Assembly (NCBI RefSeq): GCF_013409365.1
Contig: NZ_JACCBA010000001.1
Span: 6,572,001-6,636,000, forward strand
Length of the DNA: 64,000 bases
From: Actinomadura luteofluorescens
GTDB taxonomy: Bacteria; Actinomycetota; Actinomycetes; Streptosporangiales; Streptosporangiaceae
Direction: 5' to 3'
A model generated the notes under the pieces. It worked only from the letters and a program-made list of their open reading frames with translations. It was not told the origin of the DNA and searched no databases. The translations under genes and the position numbers were made by a program. Position 1 is the first letter of the stretch. The number at the start of each line of letters is the position of its first letter. Shown piece by piece: positions 53,245 to 62,441 of this stretch.

Positions 53245-55712
53245 CTGCTGATCATGAGCCGTCACCGGCGGCACGGCGCAATCCCTTCCCTCCCGGGGCG
53301 TCCGCGATGCTGGGCGAACTGCCGGGAGAGGTGGCCAGCCTCGACACCCCGGCGATCCTCACCGTGCGGCGCGTGGTCGACGACTACCTCGCGCGGAGCC
53401 TGATCCTCTGGCGTGACGTCCGCTCCCAGCAGGGCCCCGGCCGGCGCGGCGGCGAGGCCGCGGCCGGCGACCCGCGGGAACTGACCGACGACGAGGCCGT
53501 GCGGGCGTCCTCCACCGGCGCGAACGGCGAGGTCATCGCCGTCTCAGGCGAGGCGGGCACCGGCAAGACGCACCTGCTCAACACCCTGATCCACCGGTTA
53601 CGCCACCCGCCGCCCGGCGCCGCGATCCCGCGCAAGATCATCTACCTGTCGGCGCAGGCCTCCGACTTCGGCACGCTGTACCGGGCCTCCTTCATCACCA
53701 GGTTCCACCCCGACGAGCTCAAGGACGTCGCCCTCGGCTACTACGCCGACGTGGTCGCCGAGCGGCTCCGGATCGACTTCCCCCACCTGGCCGAACAGGC
53801 GGCGGCGCTGGAGGGCCGCGACCCCGGCCTCGACCCCCGGACCGTCGCGCGGCAGGCCGGGCTGGCCGCCAGGGTGCCGAGGCAGCTCCAGGAGCGGCTC
53901 TGGCAGGTCACCGGGAACAAGCAGTTCGGCACCGCCTTCGCCCTGCTGGCCGACGTGCAGCTCGCCCTCGCGGTGATGGACTGGCTCGCGAGCGGCGCGC
54001 CGCCCGACGCCCGCCTCCAGGAGCAGGGGATCACCGGGGCCCTGTCGACCAACGCCCAGATGCTGGACTGCATGGGCGCGCTCACCAGCCTCTACGGACG
54101 CCAGGGGCTGCACTTCGCCCTCGTCATCGACGACATCGAGAAGCTCCTCGGCCGTCCCGACCCGCTCCTGCCCGACATGGCGAACACGGCGGACACCCTG
54201 AAGTCGTTCCACAAGCTGCTGCGCACGTTCGTGGAGAGCGGCGGGCTCCTCGTCCTCGGCGGTCTGCCCGAATATCTCGACCAGCTCCCCAAGGACGTCA
54301 AGTCCCGGATACGCACCCGCATCTCGCCGTCCCCCCTCGACGGCGGGCAGATCGCCGAGTACGTCCGGCTCCGCCAGGGCGGCGTGCTCGAACCGTTCGA
54401 GCAGTCGGCCTGCGACGCGATCCACCGCCTCACCGGCGGCAGCCCCCGGCAGGTCGTCAGGCTCTGCTACCGCAGCTTCCAGGTCACCGTGCCGCCCGCG
54501 CGGGTGGACGCGCCCGCCGTCCACACGGCGGCGCGGCAGGAGAACCTCGGCTACGTGGTGTCGCTGGACGACCTCCTCTCGAACGTCTCGGAGATCCTCA
54601 ACGGCCGCGGCTGGCCGGCCGAGACGAGCTATCCCCTGCTTCCGGAGCGCGAGCGGCCCGACTTCTGGATCCCGATGCCCCCCGGGCAGGACCGCGCGGG
54701 CTGCGCGATCGTGGTGAGCGCGCCGCTGGTGCAGGCCGACGAGGCCGAGTCGCTGATCGGCCGCGTCCGGGCCATCCGCAGCAACAGCCCGAAGCGCCGC
54801 GTCGTCGTGGTGACGGGGTTCCTCAGCGAGGAGATCCGCCCCTCCCTGACCCAGGCGTGCGGCGCCCCGCCGATCGTGTACCTCGCCGACCGGTTCAACG
54901 ACGTCCTCACCGCCCGCCTCGACGAGCTGAACCGGGAGATCATCGGTCCCCGCGCGGGCCCCGCCGCCTCCGACGACGACATCGCGGTGATGCACGACTC
55001 GATGGAGCGGATCAGGCGGCAGGTGACCGCGTCGCACGACCACCTCCTCAACCTGCAGAGCCAGGTGGAGCAGATCCGCCAGCAGGCCGACCGGCAGCTC
55101 CAGGCGATCAGGAGGGACCTGGCGCACCCGCCCGCGGGGCCCGCCGGAGCCGCCGCCGAGCCCGAGCCGCCCGGACGGGGGCTGCCGGACGCCGTGGTCC
55201 GGGTCTTCGCCCGCGCGCGCGAATCCCTCGCCGCGATCGACGACGTCGACGCCTACATCGGGCGCTCCTTCGACCTGTCCCGGGACGACGCCGCCACCGC
55301 CGGCGCCATGCTCGGCTACCGGCTGCGCCGCTACGAGATCTTCGAGGCGATCGGGGTGAGCGTGGTCCTGCGGCGGCTCGTGGCCTCGTTCGAGGAGTCG
55401 GTCGCCGGCTGGCTGGCCGGCGTGCGGTCCCGGCCCGGCCCCACCGCCGACGACCGGGCGCGCCTGGACCGGCTGTGCGAGGCGTTCGACGCCAGCTACG
55501 ACGCCGTGCCGCTGTCGGCGCTGAGCCAGCTCGGCAGCCTGTCCGACGACGCGGTCCCCGGCCTGAGCGGCTCGGTCGCCCAGGTCGCGATCGTGGACAG
55601 CCTGGGCGGGCTGAGCGGCAGCGTCAAGCGCAACGTCCTCAGCGCCGCCGACGACGCGGCCGGCGGTTCCGGCCCGCCGCCCGGCGCCGTGCCGGGCCCC
55701 TCTCCCGCCTGA
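53241..55712 (+). CDS. Large P-loop NTPase with coiled-coil and helical tail
   Basis: 823 aa. Walker A GEAGTGKTHLLNTL (about 104-117), Walker B HFALVIDDIEKLLG (about 292-305), a sensor-like LLVLGGLPEYLDQL, and a winged-helix lid (DAIHRLTGGSPRQVVRLCYRSF). Then comes an alpha/beta domain (about 470-570, RAGCAIVVSAPLVQADEAESL, then RRVVVVTGFLSEEIRPSL) that could be a degenerate nuclease- or TIR-like fold. A coiled coil (about 585-640) and a helical C-terminus follow. Resembles AAA/STAND conflict-system ATPases, but I cannot name the family. Convergent with the minus-strand gene at 55719. Confidence 0.7.
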   Translation: MTADHEPSPAARRNPFPPGASAMLGELPGEVASLDTPAILTVRRVVDDYLARSLILWRDVRSQQGPGRRGGEAAAGDPRELTDDEAVRASSTGANGEVIAVSGEAGTGKTHLLNTLIHRLRHPPPGAAIPRKIIYLSAQASDFGTLYRASFITRFHPDELKDVALGYYADVVAERLRIDFPHLAEQAAALEGRDPGLDPRTVARQAGLAARVPRQLQERLWQVTGNKQFGTAFALLADVQLALAVMDWLASGAPPDARLQEQGITGALSTNAQMLDCMGALTSLYGRQGLHFALVIDDIEKLLGRPDPLLPDMANTADTLKSFHKLLRTFVESGGLLVLGGLPEYLDQLPKDVKSRIRTRISPSPLDGGQIAEYVRLRQGGVLEPFEQSACDAIHRLTGGSPRQVVRLCYRSFQVTVPPARVDAPAVHTAARQENLGYVVSLDDLLSNVSEILNGRGWPAETSYPLLPERERPDFWIPMPPGQDRAGCAIVVSAPLVQADEAESLIGRVRAIRSNSPKRRVVVVTGFLSEEIRPSLTQACGAPPIVYLADRFNDVLTARLDELNREIIGPRAGPAASDDDIAVMHDSMERIRRQVTASHDHLLNLQSQVEQIRQQADRQLQAIRRDLAHPPAGPAGAAAEPEPPGRGLPDAVVRVFARARESLAAIDDVDAYIGRSFDLSRDDAATAGAMLGYRLRRYEIFEAIGVSVVLRRLVASFEESVAGWLAGVRSRPGPTADDRARLDRLCEAFDASYDAVPLSALSQLGSLSDDAVPGLSGSVAQVAIVDSLGGLSGSVKRNVLSAADDAAGGSGPPPGAVPGPSPA

Positions 55713-55718
55713 CGGGCG

Positions 55719-56645
55719 TCAGCCGCCGGTGTACTCCTCGATGATCGTCTCCAGGCGCCTGTCGGCGTCCCACACGTTGTTCTGGCGCAGGGTGACCCCG
55801 AAGAGCGCCAGGTCGTCCGGCAGGCACCGGTAGTACAGCGCCCCCTGCTCGACGTCCATGACGAGCCGGGTCAGGCGCCCCCGCAGAGCGGGCCTGAGCC
55901 GGTACGTCAGGGAACGGACGAGCTCCCGCGAGAAGAGGAAGATCTCCTCGTAGCGCTTCCTGTGCTCGGCGACCGACACCTTGCGGAAGTACGTGCCGAG
56001 GCTGTCGTCGGTGAGGACGTCGGTGCTGAAGAGGTGCTCGCCGCCGCGGTGGCCCGAGACGTAGTGCAGGTCGAGCGGGGAGACCCGCCGCCGGGCGAGC
56101 TCCACCAGGCGGGCGTCGGCGCCCGGGGCCTCGAACAGGACGGGCGCCGGTTCGGGGACGTCCGGGAGCGCCGGGACGAAGGTGCCGTAGCCGCCGAGGT
56201 TCTCGGGGCCCAGCGAGTAGAGCTCGCGCACCCGGTCGGAGATCTGCGCCATCTGCCGGTCGCCGGTCTCGACCGGCGCGCCCTCCCGCGCGACGCCGAA
56301 CTGGGTCTCCCCCGGGCGGAGCGAGATGTAGTAGACGCCTCCGGTGTCGCAGGACACGACCAGGCGGATGAGCCGTCCGCTGTCCAGCGGCGCCGTCCAC
56401 GAGTCGATCTTGGCGAAGGTCGGGCCGAGCCGGCCGCCGATCTGCTCGTGGAGCCTGCGGTCCTCCGGTGCCAGGTCCGCGTCCTCCACCGCGAACCTGA
56501 ACATGCCGTCGATGAAGTTCGCGGTGTGCGCCAGCCCGGCGGCCCCCTCGAAGACCTCCTTCACCGTGTGCTCCAGCAGCAGCGTTCCGGCGCTCGCGTC
56601 GACGTGCCCCGCACGCCGCGTGATGGTCCTCGGGGTCTCGCTCAC
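55719..56645 (-). CDS. Protein with an internally duplicated domain, FxSxx locus
   Basis: About 308 aa. Two halves look homologous: GRLIRLVVSCDTGGVYYISLRPGETQFGV (about 105-133) and GRLTRLVMDVEQGALYYRCLPDDLALFGV (about 263-291), each preceded by a helical stretch with a similar charge pattern. No known family or catalytic motif recognised; a tandem ligand- or peptide-binding fold is plausible. GTG 56645 has GGAGAGGAG. It follows fxsT by 29 bases on the same strand. Confidence 0.65.
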   Translation of the reverse strand: MSETPRTITRRAGHVDASAGTLLLEHTVKEVFEGAAGLAHTANFIDGMFRFAVEDADLAPEDRRLHEQIGGRLGPTFAKIDSWTAPLDSGRLIRLVVSCDTGGVYYISLRPGETQFGVAREGAPVETGDRQMAQISDRVRELYSLGPENLGGYGTFVPALPDVPEPAPVLFEAPGADARLVELARRRVSPLDLHYVSGHRGGEHLFSTDVLTDDSLGTYFRKVSVAEHRKRYEEIFLFSRELVRSLTYRLRPALRGRLTRLVMDVEQGALYYRCLPDDLALFGVTLRQNNVWDADRRLETIIEEYTGG

Positions 56646-56674
56646 TCGGTCTCCTCTCCGGGGTGTGGACGGTC

Positions 56675-59600
56675 TCAGATCTGCGGCGCGTCCCACTGGA
56701 ACGCGCGGCGCTCGGTGCCCGGCGCCTCCTTCCGCAGCCGCGCCCGGGTGTGGGCGAGGTTCCCGCGCACGGCGAGGGCCCACGGATGCCCGTCGTCGGG
56801 ATAGCAGGACGCGAGACGCTCCTCGGCCTGCTCGTCGCAGTCGAGGGCCTCGCCGAAGCGGCCGAGGGCCATCAGGGCGTTGGCCTGGTCGACCAGCGCC
56901 CCCACCACGTACGGATGGTCGTCGTCCAGCCTCTCGCGCAGCAGCTCCAGGGCGGTGGCGCTCTGCTCCCCGGCGAGGTCGGCGTCGCCGAGGGCGAGGG
57001 TGTAGACCGACAGGTTGCAGCGGGCGAGCTGGACGAACGGGTGACGCTCGTCGTACAGGCCGAGGTAGCCCACCACGGCCCGGCCCGCCTCGTCGCGCGC
57101 GGCCTCGTACGCGCCGCAGGCGTGCTCGGCCGCGGCGACGGCCAGCCGGCAGGCGAGCGTCTCGTAGTTCTCGCCGGGATGGAAGTCCAGGTGGATCTTC
57201 AGCAGCCTGCGCAGCTCGTCCCTGTCGTCGGCGCGCGCCTCGGGGTCGCCGGGCCGGTGCCGGCGGGTGATGCGCTGCTGCCGCTGGGCGCACAGCAGAT
57301 GGAGGTGGGCGGGGTCGTCCCGGTAGAGCTCGTGGAGGATGACGACCGAGTGCGTCAGCTCCCGGGCCGAGTCGTCGTAGCGGCCGAGGCGGCGCAGGAG
57401 CGCGCCGATCTTGTAGGCGGAGATCGCGAACGTCTCCCGGTCGCCGGGGTCCACCCGCCGCTGCCGCCGCCGCTCGCGCCGCTCGATCGCCAGCGCCTCC
57501 TGGACGGAGGCGTCCTGCCCGTCCAGGGCCAGCGACAGCGTGAGGTTCATGGCGGCGGCCCGGGTGAGTTCGTGGTCGTCGCCCAGCTCGCGGCGCAGCC
57601 CGAGCAGCGTCGCGCGGTCGCGGACGAGCGCCGAGGCGAAGTCGCCGGCCTGGCGCAGGTCGGCGCCGTACCCCCGCGCGCTCATCAGCGTCCGGGTGTC
57701 GGCGTATCCGAGGCGCATCTGCCGGTTGAGCGCGTCCTCGGAGACGGCCGCCGCCTCCTCGAAACGGCCGAGCGCCCGCAGAAGGTTGGCGCGCTGCACC
57801 TCGACGCGCAGCAGCAGCGGATCGTCGGCGCCCACGCGCTCGCGCCAGTCGGCCGACAGCCGCTCGGCGACGTCGAGGCCGAGCTCGCGGTCGTTGACGT
57901 CCCCGGCCAGGTACAGGTGGCGCACGTGGCAGGCCAGCCAGCGGCGGACGGGCCGGTCCCCGCTCGCGAGCGCCTCGCTGACGAACAGGTGCCGCCGGAG
58001 CTCGGCGAACGTCGCGGCGTGGTAGGGCCTGTCGACCTCGGCGTCGGCGGGCGCGTACGCGGCGAGCACCCGGTGCACCTCGGCGGTCACCCGGTCCCGC
58101 TCGCCGCCATGCAGCGAGTCCCGGACGATCTTCTGGACCATCCGGTGGACGCGCAGTTCCCCGCCGAGCTCGTAGTCCACCTCGGCCAGGCCGTACCGGG
58201 TCAGCCGGACGAGCAGCGCCTCCAGCCGCACGGAGTCCTCGGCGAGGTCGGGCCAGTGCGCCTCCAGCGCGGCGAGCATGGCGGGGGAGAACAGCAGCCT
58301 GCGCCCCACGCCGTCGGGGGACAGGAAGGCCGCCATCCGCATCAGGTGAACGGCGGCCCCGCCGGAGTCGATCTGGCGCAGGGCGTCGAGGGTCAGCCCG
58401 AGGACGATCCGGGCGGTGAGCAGGTCCGCCTCGTCGCGGTGGGCGGCGTCGTCCGGCGGGGCCCCGGGAGCGCCCCACGCGGCCGCGGCGCCCTCGTCGA
58501 ACAGGCTGGTGAACGTCTCGACCGCGTCCTCGACGGCCTCCATCTCGCGGTAGGCCCCCACGGCCGTCGCCGTCCCGGGGCCCGGCGTCACGGGACGGGC
58601 GGCGCCGCGCTGCCTCCAGTCGGCGTGGCGTTCCACCCACGCCGCGGCCAGCGCCACGTTCAGGGGGAGGTCGCGCATGCGCCGTGCGAGCCGGTCGATG
58701 TGCTCGTCGGTGAGCGCGGGCACCCTCCTGCGGAACAGCTCACGGCTCTGGGCCCGGGTGAACGGCCCCGCCCGGGTGGTCTTCTCGACCCGGCGGACCA
58801 GCGTTCCGGTCCTGAGGGTCTCGACGTCCCCGCCCGTGATGACGACGTGGTTCCCGCGGGTGGTCTCGGGCACGAGGCCGGCCAGGTCGTCGGCCCGCTC
58901 GACGTTGTCGTAGATCAGCAGCCAGGTGCCGGCGCGGTTGACCTCCTCCCGGACGAACTGCGCGACCGGGTCGCCCGCGGCGGAGGCGGGACGGCGGCCG
59001 CCGCGGGCCTCGACCGCCTCGTGCATGGCGGTGAGGCCGGCCCGGACGCTGCCGGGCGACGCCGCGGTGATCCACCAGATCGCGTCGTAGTCGCCGGAGA
59101 ACCGGAGGGCGTACTCCAGGGCGAGCCTGCTCTTCCCGGTGCCCGCCGCGCCGTTGATCATGTAGATGCCGTCGCGGTCGGAGCCGAGCAGCGCGTCGCG
59201 CATCCGCTCGATCTCCCCGCCGCGCTCGACGAAGGCGCCCGCGGACGGGGGCAGGCGGCGGTACGCGGGCGCCCGGGCCGGGAACCGGGGATCGCCCGGG
59301 GCCTCCCGGGGGACGGGCGGCATCCGCGAGGGCATCAGCCGCTGGAACAGCTCGTCGCGGGCGGCCGGCTCGCCCAGCGCGAACAGGTCGATCCGCGCGG
59401 AGGGCGGGACGCCCGGGGCCGGGTCCTCGGGGGACAGCCGGAGGTACCAGTGACCGCCGGACACCGGCGTCGCGGGCGCGGCCGCCCCGGCCGCCCCGGC
59501 CGCCTCGGGGCCGATGACGATGACGACGTCGTCGTCGCGGACCGGGTCATGCCCGGCGGGACGCAGGTGCGTCGAGCGGAACTGGACGCCGAGCCAGTCG

Positions 59601-60580
59601 GCCCAGGCGCGCTGGGCGGGCTCGTAGACCACGCGGTAGTGGCGCGTCCGCAGGACGTCGTCCGCGCCGACGCGGATCCGGTACGCCTCCACCGCCTCAG
59701 CCGTCGCCCGCGGCGGATCGAACCCCTCGTCGTCGAGGATCGTGCGGAGCACGTCCCGGTAGGCGGTGAGCAGCGCGGAGCCCGCCCGGTCACCGGCGAA
59801 CACGGCGAGCCTGTCGGCGACGGCGGCGTCCGCGGCCTTGGGAACCGCCATCCGCCGCCAGTAGGCGGTGCGCGCCGCGGGCGGCGTCGTGCCGGGGAAC
59901 AGCCACGCGAACGCCACGCCCGCCTCGCTGCGCACGCTGAGGGACGACGCGTCCTCCACCTGCATGAGCAGCGGGAGCAGGCGGGGGACCGCCGTGGCCT
60001 TCACCTCCCGGGCGAGCGCCTCCCCGGCCGCGATGCCGCCGGAGTCGGCCCTGACCCCGATGACGACGGTGTCGGCGAGCCTCGCCAGGGCCTCCGCGGG
60101 GAGGCCGGCGGCGTCGACGAGCACGTGGTCGTAGGAGGTGCGCCGCAGCCCGTCGCGGAGGGCGGCGGCGAAGCCGAGGAGGTCGTGGGTCTCCAGCTCG
60201 GTCCAGTGGCCGCGGGCGCCGCCGGAGCCGTGCGCCGGGAGGAGGTCCACCCGTCCGGTGATCGGCGGGCCGGGCGGCTCCCGGTGCCGCAGGACGGGCA
60301 GCAGATCGAGCTCGCCCGCGGAGCCTCGCCCGCCGGAGCCGGATTCGCGGGCGAGGTCGAGGAGCCCCGCCTCGGCGGAGCCGTTGCCGGCGAACGTCCT
60401 CGCGTGCTCCTCCAGGGCGGGCGACGCCAGGTCGCCGTCGACCAGGAGCACGGCGCGGCCGGCGAGCGCGAGCATCCAGGCGAGGTTCGCGAGGGCGGTG
60501 GTGCAGCCCGCGCCGCGCTCCGGCGAGGTGAAGGCGATGACGTCAGGCGGGCCGCTGCGCGGCGGAACGTGGGGGACCAA
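56675..60580 (-). CDS. fxsT: FxSxx-COOH system tetratricopeptide repeat protein (FxsT-like)
   Basis: 1301 aa. An N-terminal ParA/MinD-like NTPase (about 10-215) has the P-loop SPERGAGCTTALANLAWML and LLVDGDLASP. A degenerate TIR-like segment follows (about 290-350; HYRVVYEPAQRAWADWLGVQF, then DDVVIVIGPEA). An NB-ARC NTPase (about 450-700) has INGAAGTGKSRLALEYA, then TWLLIYDNVER. A long TPR array (about 840-1290) completes it. This layout is that of FxSxx-system STAND proteins. TTG 60580 has AAGGAG 6 bases upstream. The FxsA-like precursor gene ends 98 bases upstream on the same strand. Confidence 0.88.
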   Translation of the reverse strand: MVPHVPPRSGPPDVIAFTSPERGAGCTTALANLAWMLALAGRAVLLVDGDLASPALEEHARTFAGNGSAEAGLLDLARESGSGGRGSAGELDLLPVLRHREPPGPPITGRVDLLPAHGSGGARGHWTELETHDLLGFAAALRDGLRRTSYDHVLVDAAGLPAEALARLADTVVIGVRADSGGIAAGEALAREVKATAVPRLLPLLMQVEDASSLSVRSEAGVAFAWLFPGTTPPAARTAYWRRMAVPKAADAAVADRLAVFAGDRAGSALLTAYRDVLRTILDDEGFDPPRATAEAVEAYRIRVGADDVLRTRHYRVVYEPAQRAWADWLGVQFRSTHLRPAGHDPVRDDDVVIVIGPEAAGAAGAAAPATPVSGGHWYLRLSPEDPAPGVPPSARIDLFALGEPAARDELFQRLMPSRMPPVPREAPGDPRFPARAPAYRRLPPSAGAFVERGGEIERMRDALLGSDRDGIYMINGAAGTGKSRLALEYALRFSGDYDAIWWITAASPGSVRAGLTAMHEAVEARGGRRPASAAGDPVAQFVREEVNRAGTWLLIYDNVERADDLAGLVPETTRGNHVVITGGDVETLRTGTLVRRVEKTTRAGPFTRAQSRELFRRRVPALTDEHIDRLARRMRDLPLNVALAAAWVERHADWRQRGAARPVTPGPGTATAVGAYREMEAVEDAVETFTSLFDEGAAAAWGAPGAPPDDAAHRDEADLLTARIVLGLTLDALRQIDSGGAAVHLMRMAAFLSPDGVGRRLLFSPAMLAALEAHWPDLAEDSVRLEALLVRLTRYGLAEVDYELGGELRVHRMVQKIVRDSLHGGERDRVTAEVHRVLAAYAPADAEVDRPYHAATFAELRRHLFVSEALASGDRPVRRWLACHVRHLYLAGDVNDRELGLDVAERLSADWRERVGADDPLLLRVEVQRANLLRALGRFEEAAAVSEDALNRQMRLGYADTRTLMSARGYGADLRQAGDFASALVRDRATLLGLRRELGDDHELTRAAAMNLTLSLALDGQDASVQEALAIERRERRRQRRVDPGDRETFAISAYKIGALLRRLGRYDDSARELTHSVVILHELYRDDPAHLHLLCAQRQQRITRRHRPGDPEARADDRDELRRLLKIHLDFHPGENYETLACRLAVAAAEHACGAYEAARDEAGRAVVGYLGLYDERHPFVQLARCNLSVYTLALGDADLAGEQSATALELLRERLDDDHPYVVGALVDQANALMALGRFGEALDCDEQAEERLASCYPDDGHPWALAVRGNLAHTRARLRKEAPGTERRAFQWDAPQI

Positions 60581-60678
60581 CGCGGCTCCTTCGGGACCTC
60601 GCGCCCGGCGGCGGGCCGTCGCCCGCGCCGCGGACGCCGCTCACAACTGAAACATTCGCGACAGTTCGCACAACCCTT

Positions 60679-60849
60679 TCATATTCGCGCATTGAACGTG
60701 AGATACAAGGCCGATTCCTGGAGGCTCTCGCAATAGATGCGGTTGACCGCTCTGCGGAGGGCCTCGCTCGGCAGCGCGTCCATTTGATCGAGATCGAACT
60801 CGGTCACATCGATGATGGTGGTGGGGAGTTCCTCACTCGCATCGTCCAT
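60679..60849 (-). CDS. fxsA: FxsA-like RiPP precursor peptide ending FNARI
   Basis: 56 aa. ATG 60849 opens a leader-like acidic region (IIDVTEFDLDQMDALPSEAL, then RRAVNRI), which matches the IDV..sLdeL..L....L..ALRR pattern of FxSxx-COOH peptides. The C-terminus is LTFNARI, giving the five-residue end F-N-A-R-I where the family consensus is F-x-S-x-x. Ala replaces Ser at the third position. It is immediately upstream of fxsT on the same strand, the position expected for the precursor. FxsB should act on the Phe of this tail. The product is probably regulatory or toxic; that is not known. Confidence 0.72.
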   Translation of the reverse strand: MDDASEELPTTIIDVTEFDLDQMDALPSEALRRAVNRIYCESLQESALYLTFNARI

Positions 60850-61052
60850 CGATCACTCTATTCGGCTGGTACGGCAGTTCTTTGGGGCTGACCGAATTCG
60901 GCCGTACGGATCGGGGCCACTTCCGCCATCCCGCATGGGCATGGACGAGGCTAGCCTCATCCCGCAATGACGACTATGTCCCATGGCGCGTTTTCCGTGT
61001 TCGGCCGGGAGCGATTCGCGGGACGTGCCCGCGTCGCGCTCGTCGGGCGGGA

Positions 61053-62441
61053 TCACGTTTCCGGGTCGGCGCCGGGAGCGAAGGCGCACGCGTCGGCCTG
61101 CGTGGACGGACCGGGATCCGGCGCGGTGCCGGACAGCGCGCCGAGCGACGGCGCGCTCGCCTCGCGCTCGACCTCCGGAGGAGGCGGCGGATCGTCGGAG
61201 AGCCGGTTGAGCACCCCGTTGGAGGCGTAGTGCAGGACGTTCACGACCAGGATCGCCGGCGCGACCACTCCGACGGTGCCCCGGAAGTCGGGCTCCAGCG
61301 CCAGCGCCAGGATGATCGCGGTGATCCCGTTCTGCTGGCCGAGGGCCAGGTGGACGCGGTCGCGGCGGCTCAGCCCGTGTTTCAGCACCGGCACGACGAG
61401 CAGCGAGATGAGGGCCTGCGCGCCGAACGCCGCGAAGCCCAGCACCAGCGCGGGGAGCAGGTCGACGCCGTTCACCAGCAGCAGGCCGAGGGCGAAGGAG
61501 GCGACCAGGAAGGCGATCGCCACGGCGCGGTCGATCACCTTCGCGTACGTCCCGATCCTGAAGAACAGGCCGATCAGGGCCACGGCGAGCATCAGCATCC
61601 ACTGGGCCGCGACCAGGAGGACGCCCACCAGCACCACCAGGGACAGCAGATCGGCGAACCGCCCGCCCGCCTGCGCGCCCCGCTCCGCGGGCATCGCCGC
61701 GGCCCGCGTCAAGGTGACCCCCGGGGCCGGGGCGTACCCCGCGGGCGTCCGCAGGTTCCGCACCGTGCCGAGGACCAGGTAGACCGCGGCCACCAGCGTG
61801 AGGTTCAACCCCAGATCGGACAGGTAGGCGCCGAGCCCGTCCCCCGACGGCCCTGCCTGCGGCGACCCCGCCCGCCCCGAGAGCCGGAACGCGAGGATCG
61901 AGAAGTAGAGGGAGAGGAGCACCGTCACGGGATCGTCGAACGATGCCCAGGCGAACAGGAGCGCCTTCGCCCGCGGCGTCATCCGGCTGTTCGCCCGCAT
62001 CGCGGCCACCGACAGGGGATCGATCTGCGCGACGGCGATGCCGAGGACGAGGTAGCGGGCGTCGTGGAACACCAGGAGCATCACCCCGGCGATCAGCGCC
62101 GCCTTGATGACCACGCCGAGCGTGACGGCCACCAGCACGCCCCGGGCGTCCTGCCTGAGCGCCCCGAGGTCGATCTCGTGCGTGCTCCCGTACAGGCCGA
62201 TCGCCAGCAGGAACCCGGCGAGCAGGGAGTACCAGGCCGAGCCCGCGAGATCACCCGGATGGACGAGGGCGCCCGCGCCGAGCCCGGCCATCGTGGCGAA
62301 GAGCGCCCCGACGACGATGAGGGGAACGATCCGCGACAGCCGTTTCCACGTTGTGCGCGCACCCAAAAGGCGTACTCCGTTCCACGGGCCGGCGGCGCCT
62401 TCGAGGGGCGCGCCGGCGTCCGGATCGACGGACCCCCTCAC
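61053..62441 (-). CDS. Cation:proton antiporter (CPA-type)
   Basis: 462 aa, about twelve membrane helices between residues 40 and 420. The family is indicated by VAQIDPLSVAAMRANSRM and the charged ion-binding helix FAWASFDDPVTVLLSLYF, with GIAVAQIDPL equivalent to the CPA1 QTDPV motif. The C-terminal 40 residues are Pro/Ala-rich and cytosolic. It exchanges Na+ or K+ for protons. The GTG at 62441 is uncertain; no good ribosome site is seen and the first 35 residues are not family-like. Confidence 0.82.
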   Translation of the reverse strand: MRGSVDPDAGAPLEGAAGPWNGVRLLGARTTWKRLSRIVPLIVVGALFATMAGLGAGALVHPGDLAGSAWYSLLAGFLLAIGLYGSTHEIDLGALRQDARGVLVAVTLGVVIKAALIAGVMLLVFHDARYLVLGIAVAQIDPLSVAAMRANSRMTPRAKALLFAWASFDDPVTVLLSLYFSILAFRLSGRAGSPQAGPSGDGLGAYLSDLGLNLTLVAAVYLVLGTVRNLRTPAGYAPAPGVTLTRAAAMPAERGAQAGGRFADLLSLVVLVGVLLVAAQWMLMLAVALIGLFFRIGTYAKVIDRAVAIAFLVASFALGLLLVNGVDLLPALVLGFAAFGAQALISLLVVPVLKHGLSRRDRVHLALGQQNGITAIILALALEPDFRGTVGVVAPAILVVNVLHYASNGVLNRLSDDPPPPPEVEREASAPSLGALSGTAPDPGPSTQADACAFAPGADPET

